DNA of 64,000 nucleotides, from NCBI GenBank assembly GCA_964036045.1, contig OZ038380.1, positions 63,534,591 to 63,598,590 of the forward strand, read 5' to 3'. Shown piece after piece: positions 23,141 to 38,100 of this stretch (position 1 is its first letter; each line of letters begins with the position of its first letter). A model generated the notes under the pieces. The model searched no databases. It saw only the letters and a program-made list of their open reading frames with translations, and was not told where the DNA came from. The stretch is from Eutreptiella sp. 'Long Island Sound 2002' (taxonomy: Eukaryota; Euglenozoa; Euglenophyceae; Eutreptiales; Eutreptiaceae). The position numbers and the translations under genes are program-made.

Positions 23141-26100
23141 GAGGTGGGGTCGCACGGGTGCTCAGATGAGAACGGGGAGGACAAGGAGCACAAAGGCAAA
23201 AAGACCATTCAAAGGCGGAGAAGGAGAAAACCATGAAAACACGGGAGCAACGGCGCCAGCGCCGGCCGCTAGGCTCCGTTTTTGTGGGCCAAGCCCCACA
23301 AAAACGTAGCCTAGCGGGTGCTGCTTCGTGCCTCTTGCACAATATGGTTGCACCATTGGCAAAAAAGGCTTGCCAGATGGGCAGCAAGTAAACATGCCAA
23401 ATATGGCGAAAAAAATGGCAGAAAACTGCCACAAAACGCACAAAATTGACCGTAAATCATCGAAACGGCACCAGATTTGGCCAATGAGGTTGCTTATCTG
23501 GCGTTTTGGCCCGAGCCGGTCATTTTAAGGGGCTACAACATGATGTAACTTCGCAAGTAAGAGGCAATACGGAATTCAGCCCCAAACTTTCGGAGACTGC
23601 CCGAAAAACTGCTTAAAACGGTCCTAATTCACCAAAACGACCATCGTCGGCCAAAAAGAAGAAAAGTCGCGTTCTTAGAATTCGGTTGCGATCATTTTAA
23701 GGGGCTGCATTGCAGGGTTTTGAGAAGGGCTGTCTTCCAGGGGGGGGGGGTGGCGTAACGTAGTAGTTGGTCACTGCTTCTGGCGCGGGGTCAGGGGCCC
23801 CCAACACCCCGACCCCCACAGAAGCCAGCCCCCTGCGGGGGGGATTTGAACAAGCGGGGGGAAGTTGCACGAGGTGGGGTCGCACGGGTGCTCAGATGAG
23901 AACGGGGAGGACCAGGAGCACAAAGGCAAAAAGACCATTCAAAGGCGGAGAACGAGAAAACCATGAAAACACGGGGGCAACGGCGCCAGCGCCGGCCGCT
24001 AGGCTCCGTTTTTGTGGGCCAAGCCCCACAAAAACGTAGCCTAGCGGATGCTGCTTCGTGCCTACTGCACAATATGGTTGCACCATTGGCAAAAAAGGCT
24101 TGCCAGAGGGGCAGCAAGTATACATGCCAAATATGGCGAAAAAAATGGCAGAAAACTGCCAAAAAACGCGTAAAATTGACCGTAAATCAACAAAACCGCA
24201 CCAGATGTGGCCAATGAGGTTGCTTTTCTGACGTTTTGGCCCGAGCCGGTCATTTTAAGGGGCTACAACATGATGTAACTTCGCAAGCAGGAGCCAATAC
24301 AGAATTCAGCCATAAATTTTCGGAGACTGCCCGAAAAACTGCTTAAAACAGTCCTAATTCACCAAAACGACCATCGTCCGCCAAAAAGAAGAAAAGTCGC
24401 GTTCTTAGAATTCCATTGCGATCATTTTAAGGGGCTGCATTGCAGGGTTTTGAGAAGGGCTGTCTTCCAGGGGGGGGGGGTGGCGTAACGTAGTAGTTGG
24501 TCACTGCTTCTGGCGCGGGGTCAGGGGCCCCTCACACCCCGACCCCCACAGAAGCCAGCCCCCTGCGGGGGGGATTTGAACAAGCGGGGGGAAATTGCAC
24601 GAGGTGGGGTCGCACGGGTGCTCAGATGAGAACGGGGAGGACAAGGAGCACAAAGGCAAAAAGACCATTCAAAGGCGGAGAAGGAGAAAACCATGAAAAC
24701 ACGGGAGCAACGGCGCCAGCGCCGGCCGCTAGGCTCCGTTTTTGTGGGCCAAGCCCCACAAAAACGTAGCCTAGCGGGTGCTGCTTCGTGCCTCTTGCAC
24801 AACATGGTTGCACCATTGGCAAAAAAGGCTTGCCAGATGGGCAGCAAGTATACATGCCAAATATGGCGAAAAAAATGGCAGAAAACTGCCAAAAAACGCA
24901 CAAAATTGACTGTAAATCATCGAAACAGCACCCGATTTGGCCAATTAGGTTGCTTTTCTGGCGTTTTGGCCCGAGCCGGTCATTTTAAGGGGCTACAACA
25001 TGATGTAACTTCGCAAGCAGGAGCCAATACAGAATTCAGCCCCAAATTTTCGGAGACTGCCCGAAAAACTGCTTAAAACGACCCTAATGCGCCAAAACGA
25101 GCATCGTCGGCCAAAAAGAAGAAAAGTCGCGTTCTTAGAATTTCATTGCGATCATTTTAAGGGGCTGCATTGCGGGGTTTTGAGAAGGGCTGTCTTCCAG
25201 GGGGGGGGGGTGGCGTAACGTAGTAGTTGGTCACTGCTTCTGGCGCGGGGTCAGGGGCCCCCAACACCCCGACCCCCACAGAAGTCAGCCCCCTGCGGGG
25301 GGGATTTGAACAAGCGGGGGAAAGATGCACGAGGTGGGGTCGCACGGATGCTCAGATGAGAACAGGGAGGACCAGGAGCACAAAGGCAAAAAGACCATTC
25401 ATAGGCGGACAAGGAGAAAACCATGAAAACACGGGAGCAACGGCGCCAGCGCCGGCCGCTAGGCTCCGTTTTTGTGGGCCAAGCCCCACAAAAACGTAGC
25501 CTAGCGGGTGCTGCCTCTTGCCTCTTGCACAATATGGTTGCCCCGTTGGCAGAAAAGGTTTGCCAGATGGGCAGCAAGTATACATGCCAAATATGGCGAA
25601 AAAAATGGCAAAAAACTGCCCAAAAACGCTCAAAATGGACCCTAAATCATCAAAAAGGCACCTGACTTGGCCAATTAGGTTGCTTTTCTGACGTTTTGGC
25701 CCGAGCCGGTCATTTTAAGGTGCTACAACAGGATGTAACTTCGCAAGCAAGAGCCAATACGGAATTCAGCCCCAAATTTTCGGAGACTGCCCGAAAAGCT
25801 GCTTAAAACGGTCCTAATTCACCAAAAAGACCATCATCGGCCAAAAAGAATAAAAGTCGCGTTCTTAGAATTCCATTGCGATCATTTTCAGGGGCTGCAC
25901 CGCAAGGTTTTGAGAAGGGCTGTCTTCCAGGGGGGGGGGGTCGCGTAACGTAGTAGTTGGTCACTGCTTCTGGCGCGGGGTCAGGGGCCCCCAACACCCC
26001 GACCCCCACAGAAGCCAGCCCCCTGCGGGGGGGATTTGAACAAGCGGGGGGAAATTGCACGAGGTGGGGTCGCACGGGTGCTCAGATGAGAACGGGGAGG

Positions 26101-29100
26101 ACAAGGAGCACAAAGGCAAAAAGACCATTCAAAGGCGGAGAAGGAGAAAACCATGAAAACACGGGAGCAACGGCGCCAGCGCCGGCCGCTAGGCTCCGTT
26201 TTTGTGGGCCAAGCCCCACAAAAACGTAGCCTAGCGGGTGCTGCTTCGTGCCTCTTGCACAACATGGTTGCACCATTGGCAAAAAAGGCTTGCCAGATGG
26301 GCAGCAAGTATACATGCCAAATATGGCGAAAAAAATGGCAGAAAACTGCCAAAAAACGCACAAAATTGACTGTAAATCATCGAAACAGCACCCGATTTGG
26401 CCAATTAGGTTGCTTTCCTGGCGTTTTGGCCCGAGCCAGTCATTTTAAGGGGCTACAACATGATGTAACTTCGCAAGCAGGAGCCAAAATGGAATTCAGC
26501 CCCAAATTTTCGGAGACTGCCCGAAAAACTGCTTAAAACGACCCTAATGCGCCAAAACGAGCATCGTCGGCCAAAAAGAAGAAAAGTCGCGTTCTTAGAA
26601 TTTCATTGCGATCATTTTAAGGGGCTGCATTGCGGGGTTTTGAGAAGGGCTGTCTTCCAGGGGGGGGGGGTCGCGTAACGTAGTAGTTGGTCACTGCTTC
26701 TGGCGCGGGGTCAGGGGCCCCCAACACCCCGACCCCCACAGAAGCCAGCCCCCTGCGGGGGGGATTTGAACAAGCGGGGGGAAGTTGCACGAGGTGGGGT
26801 CGCACGGGTGTTCAGATGAGACCGGGGAGGACAAGAACACAAAGGCAAAAAGACCATTCAAAGGCGGAGAAGGTGAAAACCATGAAAACACGGGATCAAC
26901 GGCGCCAGCGCCGGCCGCTAGGCTCCGTTTTTGTGGGCCAAGCCCCACAAAAACGTAGCCTAGCGGGAGCTGCCTCCTGCCTTTTGCACAATACGGTTAC
27001 CCTATTAGCAGAAAGGCTTGCCAGATGGGCAGCAAGTATACATGCCAAATATGGCGAAAAAAATGGCAAAAAACTGCCCAAAAACGCTCAAAATGGACCC
27101 TAAATCATCAAAAAGGCACCTGACTTGGCCAATTAGGTTGCTTTTCTGACGTTTTGGCCCGAGCCGGTCATTTTAAGGTGCTACAACATGATGTAACTTC
27201 GCAAGCAAGAGCCAATACGGAATTCAGCCCCAAATTTTCGGAGACTGCCCGAAAAGCTGCTTAAAACGGTCCTAATTCACCAAAAAGACCATCATCGGCC
27301 AAAAAGAATAAAAGTCGCGTTCTTAGAATTCCATTGCGATCATTTTCAGGGGCTGCACCGCAGGGTTTTGAGAAGGGCTGTCTTCCAGGGGGGGGGGGTC
27401 GCGTAACGTAGTAGTTGGTCACTGCTTCTGGCGCGGGGTCAGGGGCCCCCAACACCCCGACCCCCACAGAAGCCAGCCCCCTGCGGGGGGGAATTGAACA
27501 AGTGGGGGAAAGTTGCACGAGGTGGGGTCGCACGGGTGTTCAGATGAGAACGGGGAGGACAAGAACAGAAAGGCAAAAAGACCATTCAAAGGCGGAGAAG
27601 GTGAAAACCATGAAAACACGGGATCAACGGCGCCAGCGCCGGCCGCTAGGCTCCGTTTTTGTGGGCCAAGCCCCACAAAAACAGAGCCTAGCGGGTGCTG
27701 CCTCCTGCTTCTTGCCCAATATGGTTGCCCCATTGGCGGAAAAGGCTTGCCAGATGGGCAGCAAGTACACATGCCAAATATGGCGAAAAATATGGCAAAA
27801 AACTGCCAAAAAACGCTCAAAATTGACCGTAAAACATGAAAACGGCACCAGATTTGGCCATCGAGGTTGCTTTTCCGACGTTTTGGCCCGAGCCAGTCAT
27901 TTTAAGGGGCTACAACATGGTGCAACTTCGCAAGCAAGAGCCAATACGGAATTCAGCCCCAAATTTCCGTAGACTGCCCGAAAAACCGCTTAAAACGGTC
28001 CTAATTCACCAAAACGAACATCATCGGCCAAAGAAAAGAAACGTCGCATTCTTAGAATTCCATTGCGATCATTTTAAGGGGCTGCATTGCGGGGTTTTGA
28101 GAAGGGCTGTCTTCCAGGGGGGGGGGGTGGCGTAACGTAGTAGTTGGTCACTGCTTCTGGCGCGGGGTCAGGGGCCCCCAACACCCCGACCCCCACAGAA
28201 GCCAGCCCCCTGCGGGGGGGAATTGAACAAGCGGGGGGAAATTGCACGAGGTGGGCTCGCACGGGTGCTCAGATGAGAACGGGGAGGACAAGGAGCACAA
28301 AGGCAAAAAGACCATTCAAAGGCGGAGAAGGAGAAAACCATGAAAACACGGGAGCAACGGCGCTAGCGCCGGCCGCTAGGCTCCGTTTTTGTGGGCCAAG
28401 CCCCACAAAAACGTACCCTAGCGGGTGCTGCCTCGTGCCTCTTGCACAATATGGTTGCACCATTGGCAAAAAAGGCTTGCCAGATGATCGGCAAGTATAC
28501 ATGCCAAATATGGCGAAAAATATTGCAAAAAGCTGCCAAAAAACACACAAAATTGACCGTAAATCATCGAAACGGCACCCGATTTGGCCAATGAGGTTGC
28601 TTTTCTGACTTTTTGGCCCGAGCTGGTCATTTTAAGGGGCTACAACATGATGTAACTTCGCAAGCAAGAGCCAATACGGAACTCAGCCCCAAATTTTCGG
28701 AGACTGCCCGAAAAACTTCTTAAAACGGTCCTAATTCACCAAAACGACCATCGTCGGCCAAAAAGAAGAAACGTCGCGTTCTTAGAATTCGATTGCAATC
28801 ATTTTAAGGGGCTGCATTGCAGGGTTTTGAGAAGGGCTGTCTTCCAGGGGGGGGGGGTGGCGTAACGTGGTAGTTGGTCACTGCTTCTGGTGCGGGGTCA
28901 GGGGCCCCCAACACCCCGACCCCCACAGAAGCCAGCCCCCTGCGAGGGGGATTTGAACAAGTGGGGGAAAGTTGCACGAGGTGGGGTCGCACGGGTGTTC
29001 AGATGAGAACGGGGAGGACAAGAACAGAAAGGCAAAAAGACCATTCAAAGGCGGAGAAGGTGAAAACCATGAAAACACGGGAGCAACGGCGCCAGCGCCG

Positions 29101-32100
29101 GCCGCTAGGCTCCGTTTTTGTGGGCCAAGCCCCACAAAAACAGAGCCTAGCGGGTGCTGCCTCCTGCTTCTTGCCCAATATGGTTGCCCCATTGGCGGAA
29201 AAGGCTTGCCAGATGGGCAGCAAGTACACATGCCAAATATGGCAAAAAATATGGCAAAAAACTGCCAAAAAACGCTCAAAAGTGACCGTAAAACATGAAA
29301 ACGGCACCAGATTTGGCCATCGAGGTTGCTTTTCCGACATTTTGGCCCGAGCCAGTCATTTTAAGGGGCTACAACATGGTGCAACTTCGCAGGCAAGAAC
29401 CAATACGGAATTCAGCCCCAAATTTCCGTAGACTGCCCGAAAAACCGCTTAAAACGGTCCTAATTCACCAAAACGAACATCATCGGCCAAAAAAAAGAAA
29501 AGTCGCGTTCTTAGAATTCCATTGCGATCATTTTAAGGGGCTGCATTGCGGGGTTTTGAGAAGGGCTGTCTTCCAGGGGGGGGGGGTCGCGTAACGTAGT
29601 AGTTGGTCACTGCTTCTGGCGCGGGGTCAGGGGCCCCCAACACCCCGACCCCCACAGAAGCCAGCCCCCTGCGGGGGGGAATTGAACAAGCGGGGGGAAA
29701 TTGCACGAGGTGGGGTCGCACGGGTGCTCAGATGAGAACGGGGAGGACAAGGAGCACAAAGGCAAAAAGACCATTCAAAGGCGGAGAAGGAGAAAACCAT
29801 GAAAACACGGGAGCAACGGCGCCAGCGCCGGCCGCTAGGCTCCGTTTTTGTGGGCCAAGCCCCACAAAAACGTAGCCTAGCGGGTGCTGCTTCGTGCCTC
29901 TTGCACAATATGGTTGCACCATTGGCAAAAAAGGCTTGCCAGATGGGCAGCAAGTATACATGCCAAATATGGCGAAACAAATGGCAGAAAACTGCCAAAA
30001 AACGCACAAAATTGACCGTAAATCATCAAAGCGGCACCAGATTTGGCCAATGAGGTTGCTTTTCTGGCGTTTTGGCCCGAGCCGGTTATTTTAAGGGGCT
30101 ATAACATGATGTAACTTCGCAAGCAAGAGCCAATAACAAATTCAGCCCCAAATTTTCGGAGACTGCCCGAAAAACTGCTTAAAACAGTCCTAATTCACAA
30201 AAACGAACATCATTGGCCAAAAAGAAGAAGAGTCGCGTTCTTAGAATTCCATTGCGATCATTTTAAGGGGCTGCATTGCAGGGTTTTGAGAAGGGCTGTC
30301 TTCCAGGGGGGGGGGGTCTCGTAACGTGGTAGTTGGTCACTGCTTCTGGCGCGGGGTCAGGGGCCCCCAACACCCCGACCCCCACAGAAGCCAGCCCCCT
30401 GCGGGGGGGATTTGAACAAGCGGGGGGAAGTTGCACGAGATGGGGTCGCACGGGTGCTCAGATGAGAACGGGGAGGACCAGGAGCACAAAGGCAAAAAGA
30501 CCATTCAAAGGCGGAGAACGAGAAAACCATGAAAACACGGGAGCAACGGCGCCAGCGCCGGCCGCTAGGCTCCGTTTTTGTGGGCCAAGCCCCACAAAAA
30601 CGTAGCCTAGCGGATACTGCTTCGTGCCTACTGCACAATATGGTTGCACCATTGGCAAAAAAGGCTTGCCAGAGGGGCAGCAAGTATACATGCCAAATAT
30701 GGCGAAAAAAATGGCAGAAAACTGCCAAAAAACGCACAAAATTGACCGTAAATCAACAAAACCGCACCAGATGTGGCCAATGAGGTTGCTTTTCTGACGT
30801 TTTGGCCCGAGCCGGTCATTTTAAGGGGCTACAACATGATGTAACTTCGCAACCAGGAGCCAATACGGAATTCAGCCATAAATTTTCGGAGACTGCCCGA
30901 AAAACTGCTTAAAACAGTCCTAATTCACCAAAACGACCATCGTCCGCCAAAAAGAAGAAAAGTCGCGTTCTTAGAATTCGGTTGCGATCATTTTAAGGGG
31001 CTGCATTGCAGGGTTTTGAGAAGGGCTGTCTTCCAGGGGGGGGGGGTCGCGTAACGTAGTAGTTGGTCACTGCTTTTGGCGCGGGGTCAGGGGCCCCTCA
31101 CACCCCGACCCCCACAGAAGCCAGCCCCCTGCGGGGGGGATTTGAACAAGCGGGGGGAAATTGCACGAGGTGGGGTCGCACGGGTGCTCAGATGAGAACG
31201 GGGAGGACAAGGAGCACAAAGGCAAAAAGACCATTCAAAGGCGGAGAAGGAGAAAACCATGAAAACACGGGAGCAACGGCGCCAGCGCCGGCCGCTAGGC
31301 TCCGTTTTTGTGGGCCAAGCCCCACAAAAACGTAGCCTAGCGGGTGCTGCTTCGTGCCTCTTGCACAACATGGTTGCACCATTGGCAAAAAAGGCTTGCC
31401 AGATGGGCAGCAAGTATACATGCCAAATATGGCGAAAAAAATGGCAGAAAACTGCCAAAAAACGCACAAAATTGACTGTAAATCATCGAAACAGCACCCG
31501 ATTTGGCCAATTAGGTGGCTTTTCTGGCGTTTTGGCCCGAGCCGGTCATTTTAAGGGGCTACAACATGATGTAACTTCGCAAGCAGGAGCCAATACAGAA
31601 TTCAGCCCCAAATTTTCGGAGACTGCCCGAAAAACTGCTTAAAACGACCCTAATGCGCCAAAACGAGCATCGTCGGCCAAAAAGTAGAAAAGTCGCGTTC
31701 TTAGAATTTCATTGCGATCATTTTAAGGGGCTGCATTGCGGGGTTTTGAGAAGGGCTGTCTTCCAGGGGGGGGGGGTCGCGTAACGTAGTAGTTGGTCAC
31801 TGCTTCTGGCGCGGGGTCAGGGGCCCCCAACACCCCGACCCCCACAGAAGCCAGCCCCCTGCGGGGGGGATTTGAACAAGCGGGGGAAAGATGCACGAGG
31901 TGGGGTCGCACGGATGCTCAGATGAGAACGGGGAGGACCAGGAGCACAAAGGCAAAAAGACCATTCAAAGGCGGAGAAGGAGAAAACCATGAAAACACGG
32001 GAGCAACGGCGCCAGCGCCGGCCGCTAGGCTCCGTTTTTGTGGGCCAAGCCCCACAAAAACGTAGCCTAGCGGGTGCTGCCTCTTGCCTCTTGCACAATA

Positions 32101-35100
32101 TGGTTGCCCCGTTGGCAGAAAAGGTTTGCCAGATGGGCAGCAAGTATACATGCCAAATATGGCGAAAAAAATGGCAAAAAGCTGCCAAAAAACGCACAAA
32201 ATTCACCGTAAATCATCAAAAAGGCACCTGACTTGGCCAATTAGGTTGCTTTTCTGACATTTTGGCCCGAGCCGGTCATTTTAAGGGGCTACAACAACAT
32301 GTAACTTGGCAAGCAAGAGGCAATACGGAATTCAGCCCCAAATTTTCAGAGACTGCCCCAAAAGCTGCTTAAAACAGTCCTAATTCACCAAAACGACCAT
32401 CATCGTCCCAAAAGAAGAAACGTCGCGTTCTTAGAATTCCATTGCGATCATTTTAAGGGGCTGCATTGCAGGGTTTTGAGAAGGGCTGTCTTCCAGGGGG
32501 GGGGGGTCGCGTAACGTAGTAGTTGGTCACTGCTTCTGGCGCGGGGTCAGGGGCCCCCAACACCCCGACCCCCACAGAAGCCAGCCCCCTGCGGGGGGGA
32601 TTTGAACAAGCGGGGGGAAATTGCACGAGGTGGGGTCGCACGGGTGCTCAGATGAGAACGGGGAGGACAAGGAGCACAAAGGCAAAAAGACCATTCAAAG
32701 GCGGAGAAGGAGAAAACCATGAAAACACGGGAGCAACGGCGCCAGCGCCGGCCGCTAGGCTCCGTTTTTGTGGGCCAAGCCCCACAAAAACGAAGCCTAG
32801 CGGGTGCTGCTTCGTGCCTCTTGCACAATATGGTTGCACCATTGGCAAAAAAGGCTTGCTAGATGGGCAGCAAGTATACATGCCAAATATGGCGGAAAAA
32901 ATGGCAGAAAACTGCCAAAAAACGCACAAAATTGACGGTAAATCATCAAAAAGGCACCTGATTTGGCCAATTAGGTTGCTTTTCTGACGTTTTGGCCCGA
33001 GCCGGTCATTTTAAGGGGCTACAACATGATGTAACTTCGCAAGCAAAAGCCAATACGGAATTCAGCCCCAAATTTTCGGAGACTGCCCGAAAAACTGCTT
33101 AAAACGGTCCTAATTCACCAAAACGACCATCGTCGGCCAAAAAGAAGAAAAGTCGCGTTCTTAGAATTCGATTGCGATCATTTTAAGGGGCTGCATTGCA
33201 GGGTTTTGAGAAGGGCTGTCTTCCAGGGGGGGGGGGTGGCGTAACGTAGTAGTTGGTCACTGCTTCTGGCGCGGGGTCAGGGGCCCCCAACACCCCGACC
33301 CCCACAGAAGCCAGCCCCCTGCGGGGGGGATTTGAACAAGCGGGGGGAAATTGCACGAGGTGGGGTCGCACGGGTGCTCAGATGAGAACGGGGAGGACAA
33401 GGAGCACAAAGGCAAAAAGACCATTCAAAGGCGGAGAAGGAGAAAACCATGAAAACACGGGAGCAACGGCGCCAGCGCCGGCCGCTAGGCTCCGTTTTTG
33501 TGGGCCAAGCCCCACAAAAACGTAGCCTAGCGGGTGCTGCTTCGTGCCTCTTGCACAACATGGTTGCACCATTGGCAAAAAAGGCTTGCCAGATGGGCAG
33601 CAAGTATACATGCCAAATATGGCGAAAAAAATGGCAGAAAACTGCCAAAAAACGCACAAAATTGACTGTAAATCATCGAAACAGCACCCGATTTGGCCAA
33701 TTAGGTTGCTTTTCTGGCGTTTTGGCCCGAGCCGGTCATTTTAAGGGGCTACAACATGATGTAACTTCGCAAGCAAGAGCCAATACGGAATTCAGCCATA
33801 AATTTTCGGAGACTGCCCGAAAAACTGCTTAAAACGACCCTAATGCGCCAAAACGAGCATCATCGGCCAAAAAGAAGAAAAGTCGCGTTCTTAGAATTTC
33901 ATTGCGATCATTTTAAGGGGCTGCATTGCGGGGTTTTGAGAAGGGCTGTCTTCCAGGGGGGGGGGGTGGCGTAACGTAGTAGTTGGTCACTGCTTCTGGC
34001 GCGGGGTCAGGGGCCCCCAACACCCCGACCCCCACAGAAGCCAGCCCCCTGCGGGGGGGATTTGAACAAGCGGGGGGAAATTGCACGAGGTGGGGTCGCA
34101 CGGGTGCTCAGATGAGAACGGGGAGGACAAGGAGCACAAAGGCAAAAAGACCATTCAAAGGCGGAGAAGGAGAAAACCATGAAAACACGGGAGCAACGGC
34201 GCCAGCGCCGGCCGCTAGGCTCCGTTTTTGTGGGCCAAGCCCCACAAAAACGAAGCCTAGCGGGTGCTGCTTCGTGCCTCTTGCACAATATGGTTGCACC
34301 ATTGGCAAAAAAGGCTTGCTAGATGGGCAGCAAGTATACATGCCAAATATGGCGGAAAAAATGGCAGAAAACTGCCAAAAAACGCACAAAATTGACGGTA
34401 AATCATCAAAAAGGCACCTGATTTGGCCAATTAGGTTGCTTTTCTGACGTTTTGGCCCGAGCCGGTCATTTTAAGGGGCTACAACATGATGTAACTTCGC
34501 AAGCAAAAGCCAATACGGAATTCAGCCCCAAATTTTCGGAGACTGCCCGAAAAACTGCTTAAAACGGTCCTAATTCACCAAAACGACCATCGTCGGCCAA
34601 AAAGAAGAAAAGTCGCGTTCTTAGAATTCGATTGCGATCATTTTAAGGGGCTGCATTGCAGGGTTTTGAGAAGGGCTGTCTTCCAGGGGGGGGGGGTGGC
34701 GTAACGTAGTAGTTGGTCACTGCTTCTGGCGCGGGGTCAGGGGCCCCCAACACCCCGACCCCCACAGAAGCCAGCCCCCTGCGGGGGGGATTTGAACAAG
34801 CGGGGGAAAGATGCACGAGGTGGGGTCGCACGGATGCTCAGATGAGAACGGGGAGGACCATGAGCACAAAGGCAAAAAGACCATTCAAAGGCGGAGAAGG
34901 AGAAAACCATGAAAACACGGGAGCAACGGCGCCAGCGCCGGCAGCTAGGCTCCGTTTTTGTGGGCCAAGCCCCACAAAAACGTAGCCTAGCGGGTGCTGC
35001 CTCTTGCCTCTTGCACAATATGGTTGCCCCGTTAGCAGAAAAGGTTTGCCAGATGGGCAGCAAGTATACATGCCAAATATGGCGAAAAAAATGGCAAAAA

Positions 35101-38100
35101 ACTGCCAAAAAACGCGTAAAATTGACCGTAAATCATCAAAAAGGTACCTGACTTGGCCAATTAGGTTGCTTTTCCGACGTTTTGGTTCTAGCCGGTCATT
35201 TTAAGGGGCTACAACATGATGTAACTTCGCAAGCAAGAGCCAATACGGAATTCAGCCCCAAATTTTCGGAGACTGCCCGAAAAACTGCTTAAAACAGTCC
35301 TAATTCACCAAAACGACCATCATCGGCCAAAAAGAAGAAAAGTCGCGTTCTTAGAATTCCATTGCAATCATTTTAAGGGGCTGCACTGCGGGGTTTTGAG
35401 AGGGGCTGTCTTCCAGGGGGGGGGGGTCGCGTAACGTAGTAGTTGGTCACTGCTTCTGGCGCGGGGTCAGGGGCCCCCAACACCCCGACCCCCACAGAAG
35501 CCAGCCCCCTGCGAGGGGGATTTGAACAAGTGGGGGAAAGTTGCACGAGGTGGGGTCGCACGGGTGTTCAGATGAGAACGGGGAGGACAAGAACAGAAAG
35601 GCAAAAAGACCATTCAAAGGCGGAGAAGGTGAAAACCATGAAAACACGGGATCAACGGCGCCAGCGCCGGCCGCTAGGCTCCGTTTTTGTGGGCCAAGCC
35701 CCACAAAAACAGAGCCTAGCGGGTGCTGCCTCCTGCTTCTTGCCCAATATGGTTGCCCCATTGGCGGAAAAGGCTTGCCAGATGGGCAGCAAGTACACAT
35801 GCCAAATATGGCAAAAAATATGGCAAAAAACTGCCAAAAAACGCTCAAAAGTGACCGTAAAACATGAAAACGGCACCAGATTTGGCCATCGAGGTTGCTT
35901 TTCCGACGTTTTGGCCCGAGCCGGTCATTTTAAGGGGCTACAACATGGTGCAACTTCGCAAGCAAGAACCAATACGGAATTCAGCCCCAAATTTCCGTAG
36001 ACTGCCCGAAAAACCGCTTAAAACGGTCCTAATTCACCAAAACGAACATCATCGGCCAAAAAGAAGAAAAGTCGCGTTCTTAGAATTCCATTGCGATCAT
36101 TTTAAGGGGCTGCATTGCAGGGTTTTGAGAAGGGCTGTCTTCCAGGGGGGGGGGGTCGCGTAACGTAGTAGTTGGTCACTGCTTCTGGCGCGGGGTCAGG
36201 GGCCCCCAACACCCCGACCCCCACAGAAGCCAGCCCCCTGCGGGGGGGAATTGAACAAGCGGGGGAAAGATGCACGAGGTGGGGTCGCACGGATGCTCAG
36301 ATGAGAACGGGGAGGACCAGGAGCACAAAGGCAAAAAGACCATTCAAAGGCGGAGAAGGAGAAAACCATGAAAACACGGGAGCAACGGCGCCAGCGCCGG
36401 CCGCTAGGCTCCGTTTTTGTGGGCCAAGCCCCACAAAAACGTAGCCTAGCGGGTGCTGCCTCTTGCCTCTTGCACAATATGGTTGCCCCGTTGGCAGAAA
36501 AGGTTTGCCAGATGGGCAGCAAGTATACATGCCAAATATGGCGAAAAAAATGGCAAAAATCTGCCTAAAAACGCACAAAATTCACCGTAAATCATCAAAA
36601 AGGCACCTGACTTGGCCAATTAGGTTGCTTTTCTGACGTTTTGGCCCGAGCCGGTCATTTTAAGGGGCTACAACATGATGTAACTTCGCAAGCAAGAGGC
36701 AATACGGAATTCAGCCCCAAATTTTCGGAGACTGCCCGAAAAGCTGCTTAAAACAGTCCTAATTCACCAAAACGACCAGCATCGGCCCAAAAGGAGAAAC
36801 GTCGCGTTCTTAGAATTCGATTGCGATCATTTTAAGGGGCTGCATTGCAGGGTTTTGAGAAGGGCTGTCTTCCAGGGGGGGGGGGTCGCGTAACGTAGTA
36901 GTTGGTCACTGCTTCTGGCGCGGGGTCAGGGGCCCCCAACACCCCGACCCCCACAGAAGCCAGCCCCCTGCGGGGGGGATTTGAACAAGCGGGGGAAAGA
37001 TGCACGAGGTGGGGTCGCACGGATGCTCAGATGAGAACGGGGAGGACCAGGAGCACAAAGGCAAAAAGACCATTCAAAGGCGGAGAAGGAGAAAACCATG
37101 AAAACACGGGAGCAACGGCGCCAGCGCCGGCCGCTAGGCTCCGTTTTTGTGGGCCAAGCCCCACAAAAACGAAGCCTAGCGGGTGCTGCCTCTTGCCTCT
37201 TGCACAATATGGTTGCCCCGTTAGCAGAAAAGGTTTGCCAGATGGGCAGCAAGTATACATGCCAAATATGGCGAAAAAAATGGCAAAAAACTGCCAAAAA
37301 ACGCGTAAAATTGACCGTAAATCATCAAAAAGGTACCTGACTTGGCCAATTAGGTTGCTTTTCCGACGTTTTGGTTCTAGCCGGTCATTTTAAGGGGCTA
37401 CAACATGATGTAACTTCGCAAGCAAGAGCCAATACGGAATTCAGCCCCAAATTTTCGGAGACTGCCCGAAAAACTGCTTAAAACAGTCCTAATTCACCAA
37501 AACGACCATCATCGGCCAAAAAGAAGAAAAGTCGCGTTCTTAGAATTCCATTGCAATCATTTTAAGGGGCTGCACTGCGGGGTTTTGAGAGGGGCTGTCT
37601 TCCAGGGGGGGGGGGTCGCGTAACGTAGTAGTTGGTCACTGCTTCTGGTGCGGGGTCAGGGGCCCCCAACACCCCGACCCCCACAGAAGCCAGCCCCCTG
37701 CGAGGGGGATTTGAACAAGTGGGGGAAAGTTGCACGAGGTGGGGTCGCACGGGTGTTCAGATGAGAACGGGGAGGACAAGAACAGAAAGGCAAAAAGACC
37801 ATTCAAAGGCGGAGAAGGTGAAAACCATGAAAACACGGGATCAACGGCGCCAGCGCCGGCCGCTAGGCTCCGTTTTTGTGGGCCAAGCCCCACAAAAACA
37901 GAGCCTAGCGGGTGCTGCCTCCTGCTTCTTGCCCAATATGGTTGCCCCATTGGCGGAAAAGGCTTGCCAGATGGGCAGCAAGTACACATGCCAAATATGG
38001 CAAAAAATATGGCAAAAAACTGCCAAAAAACGCTCAAAAGTGACCGTAAAACATGAAAACGGCACCAGATTTGGCCATCGAGGTTGCTTTTCCGACGTTT

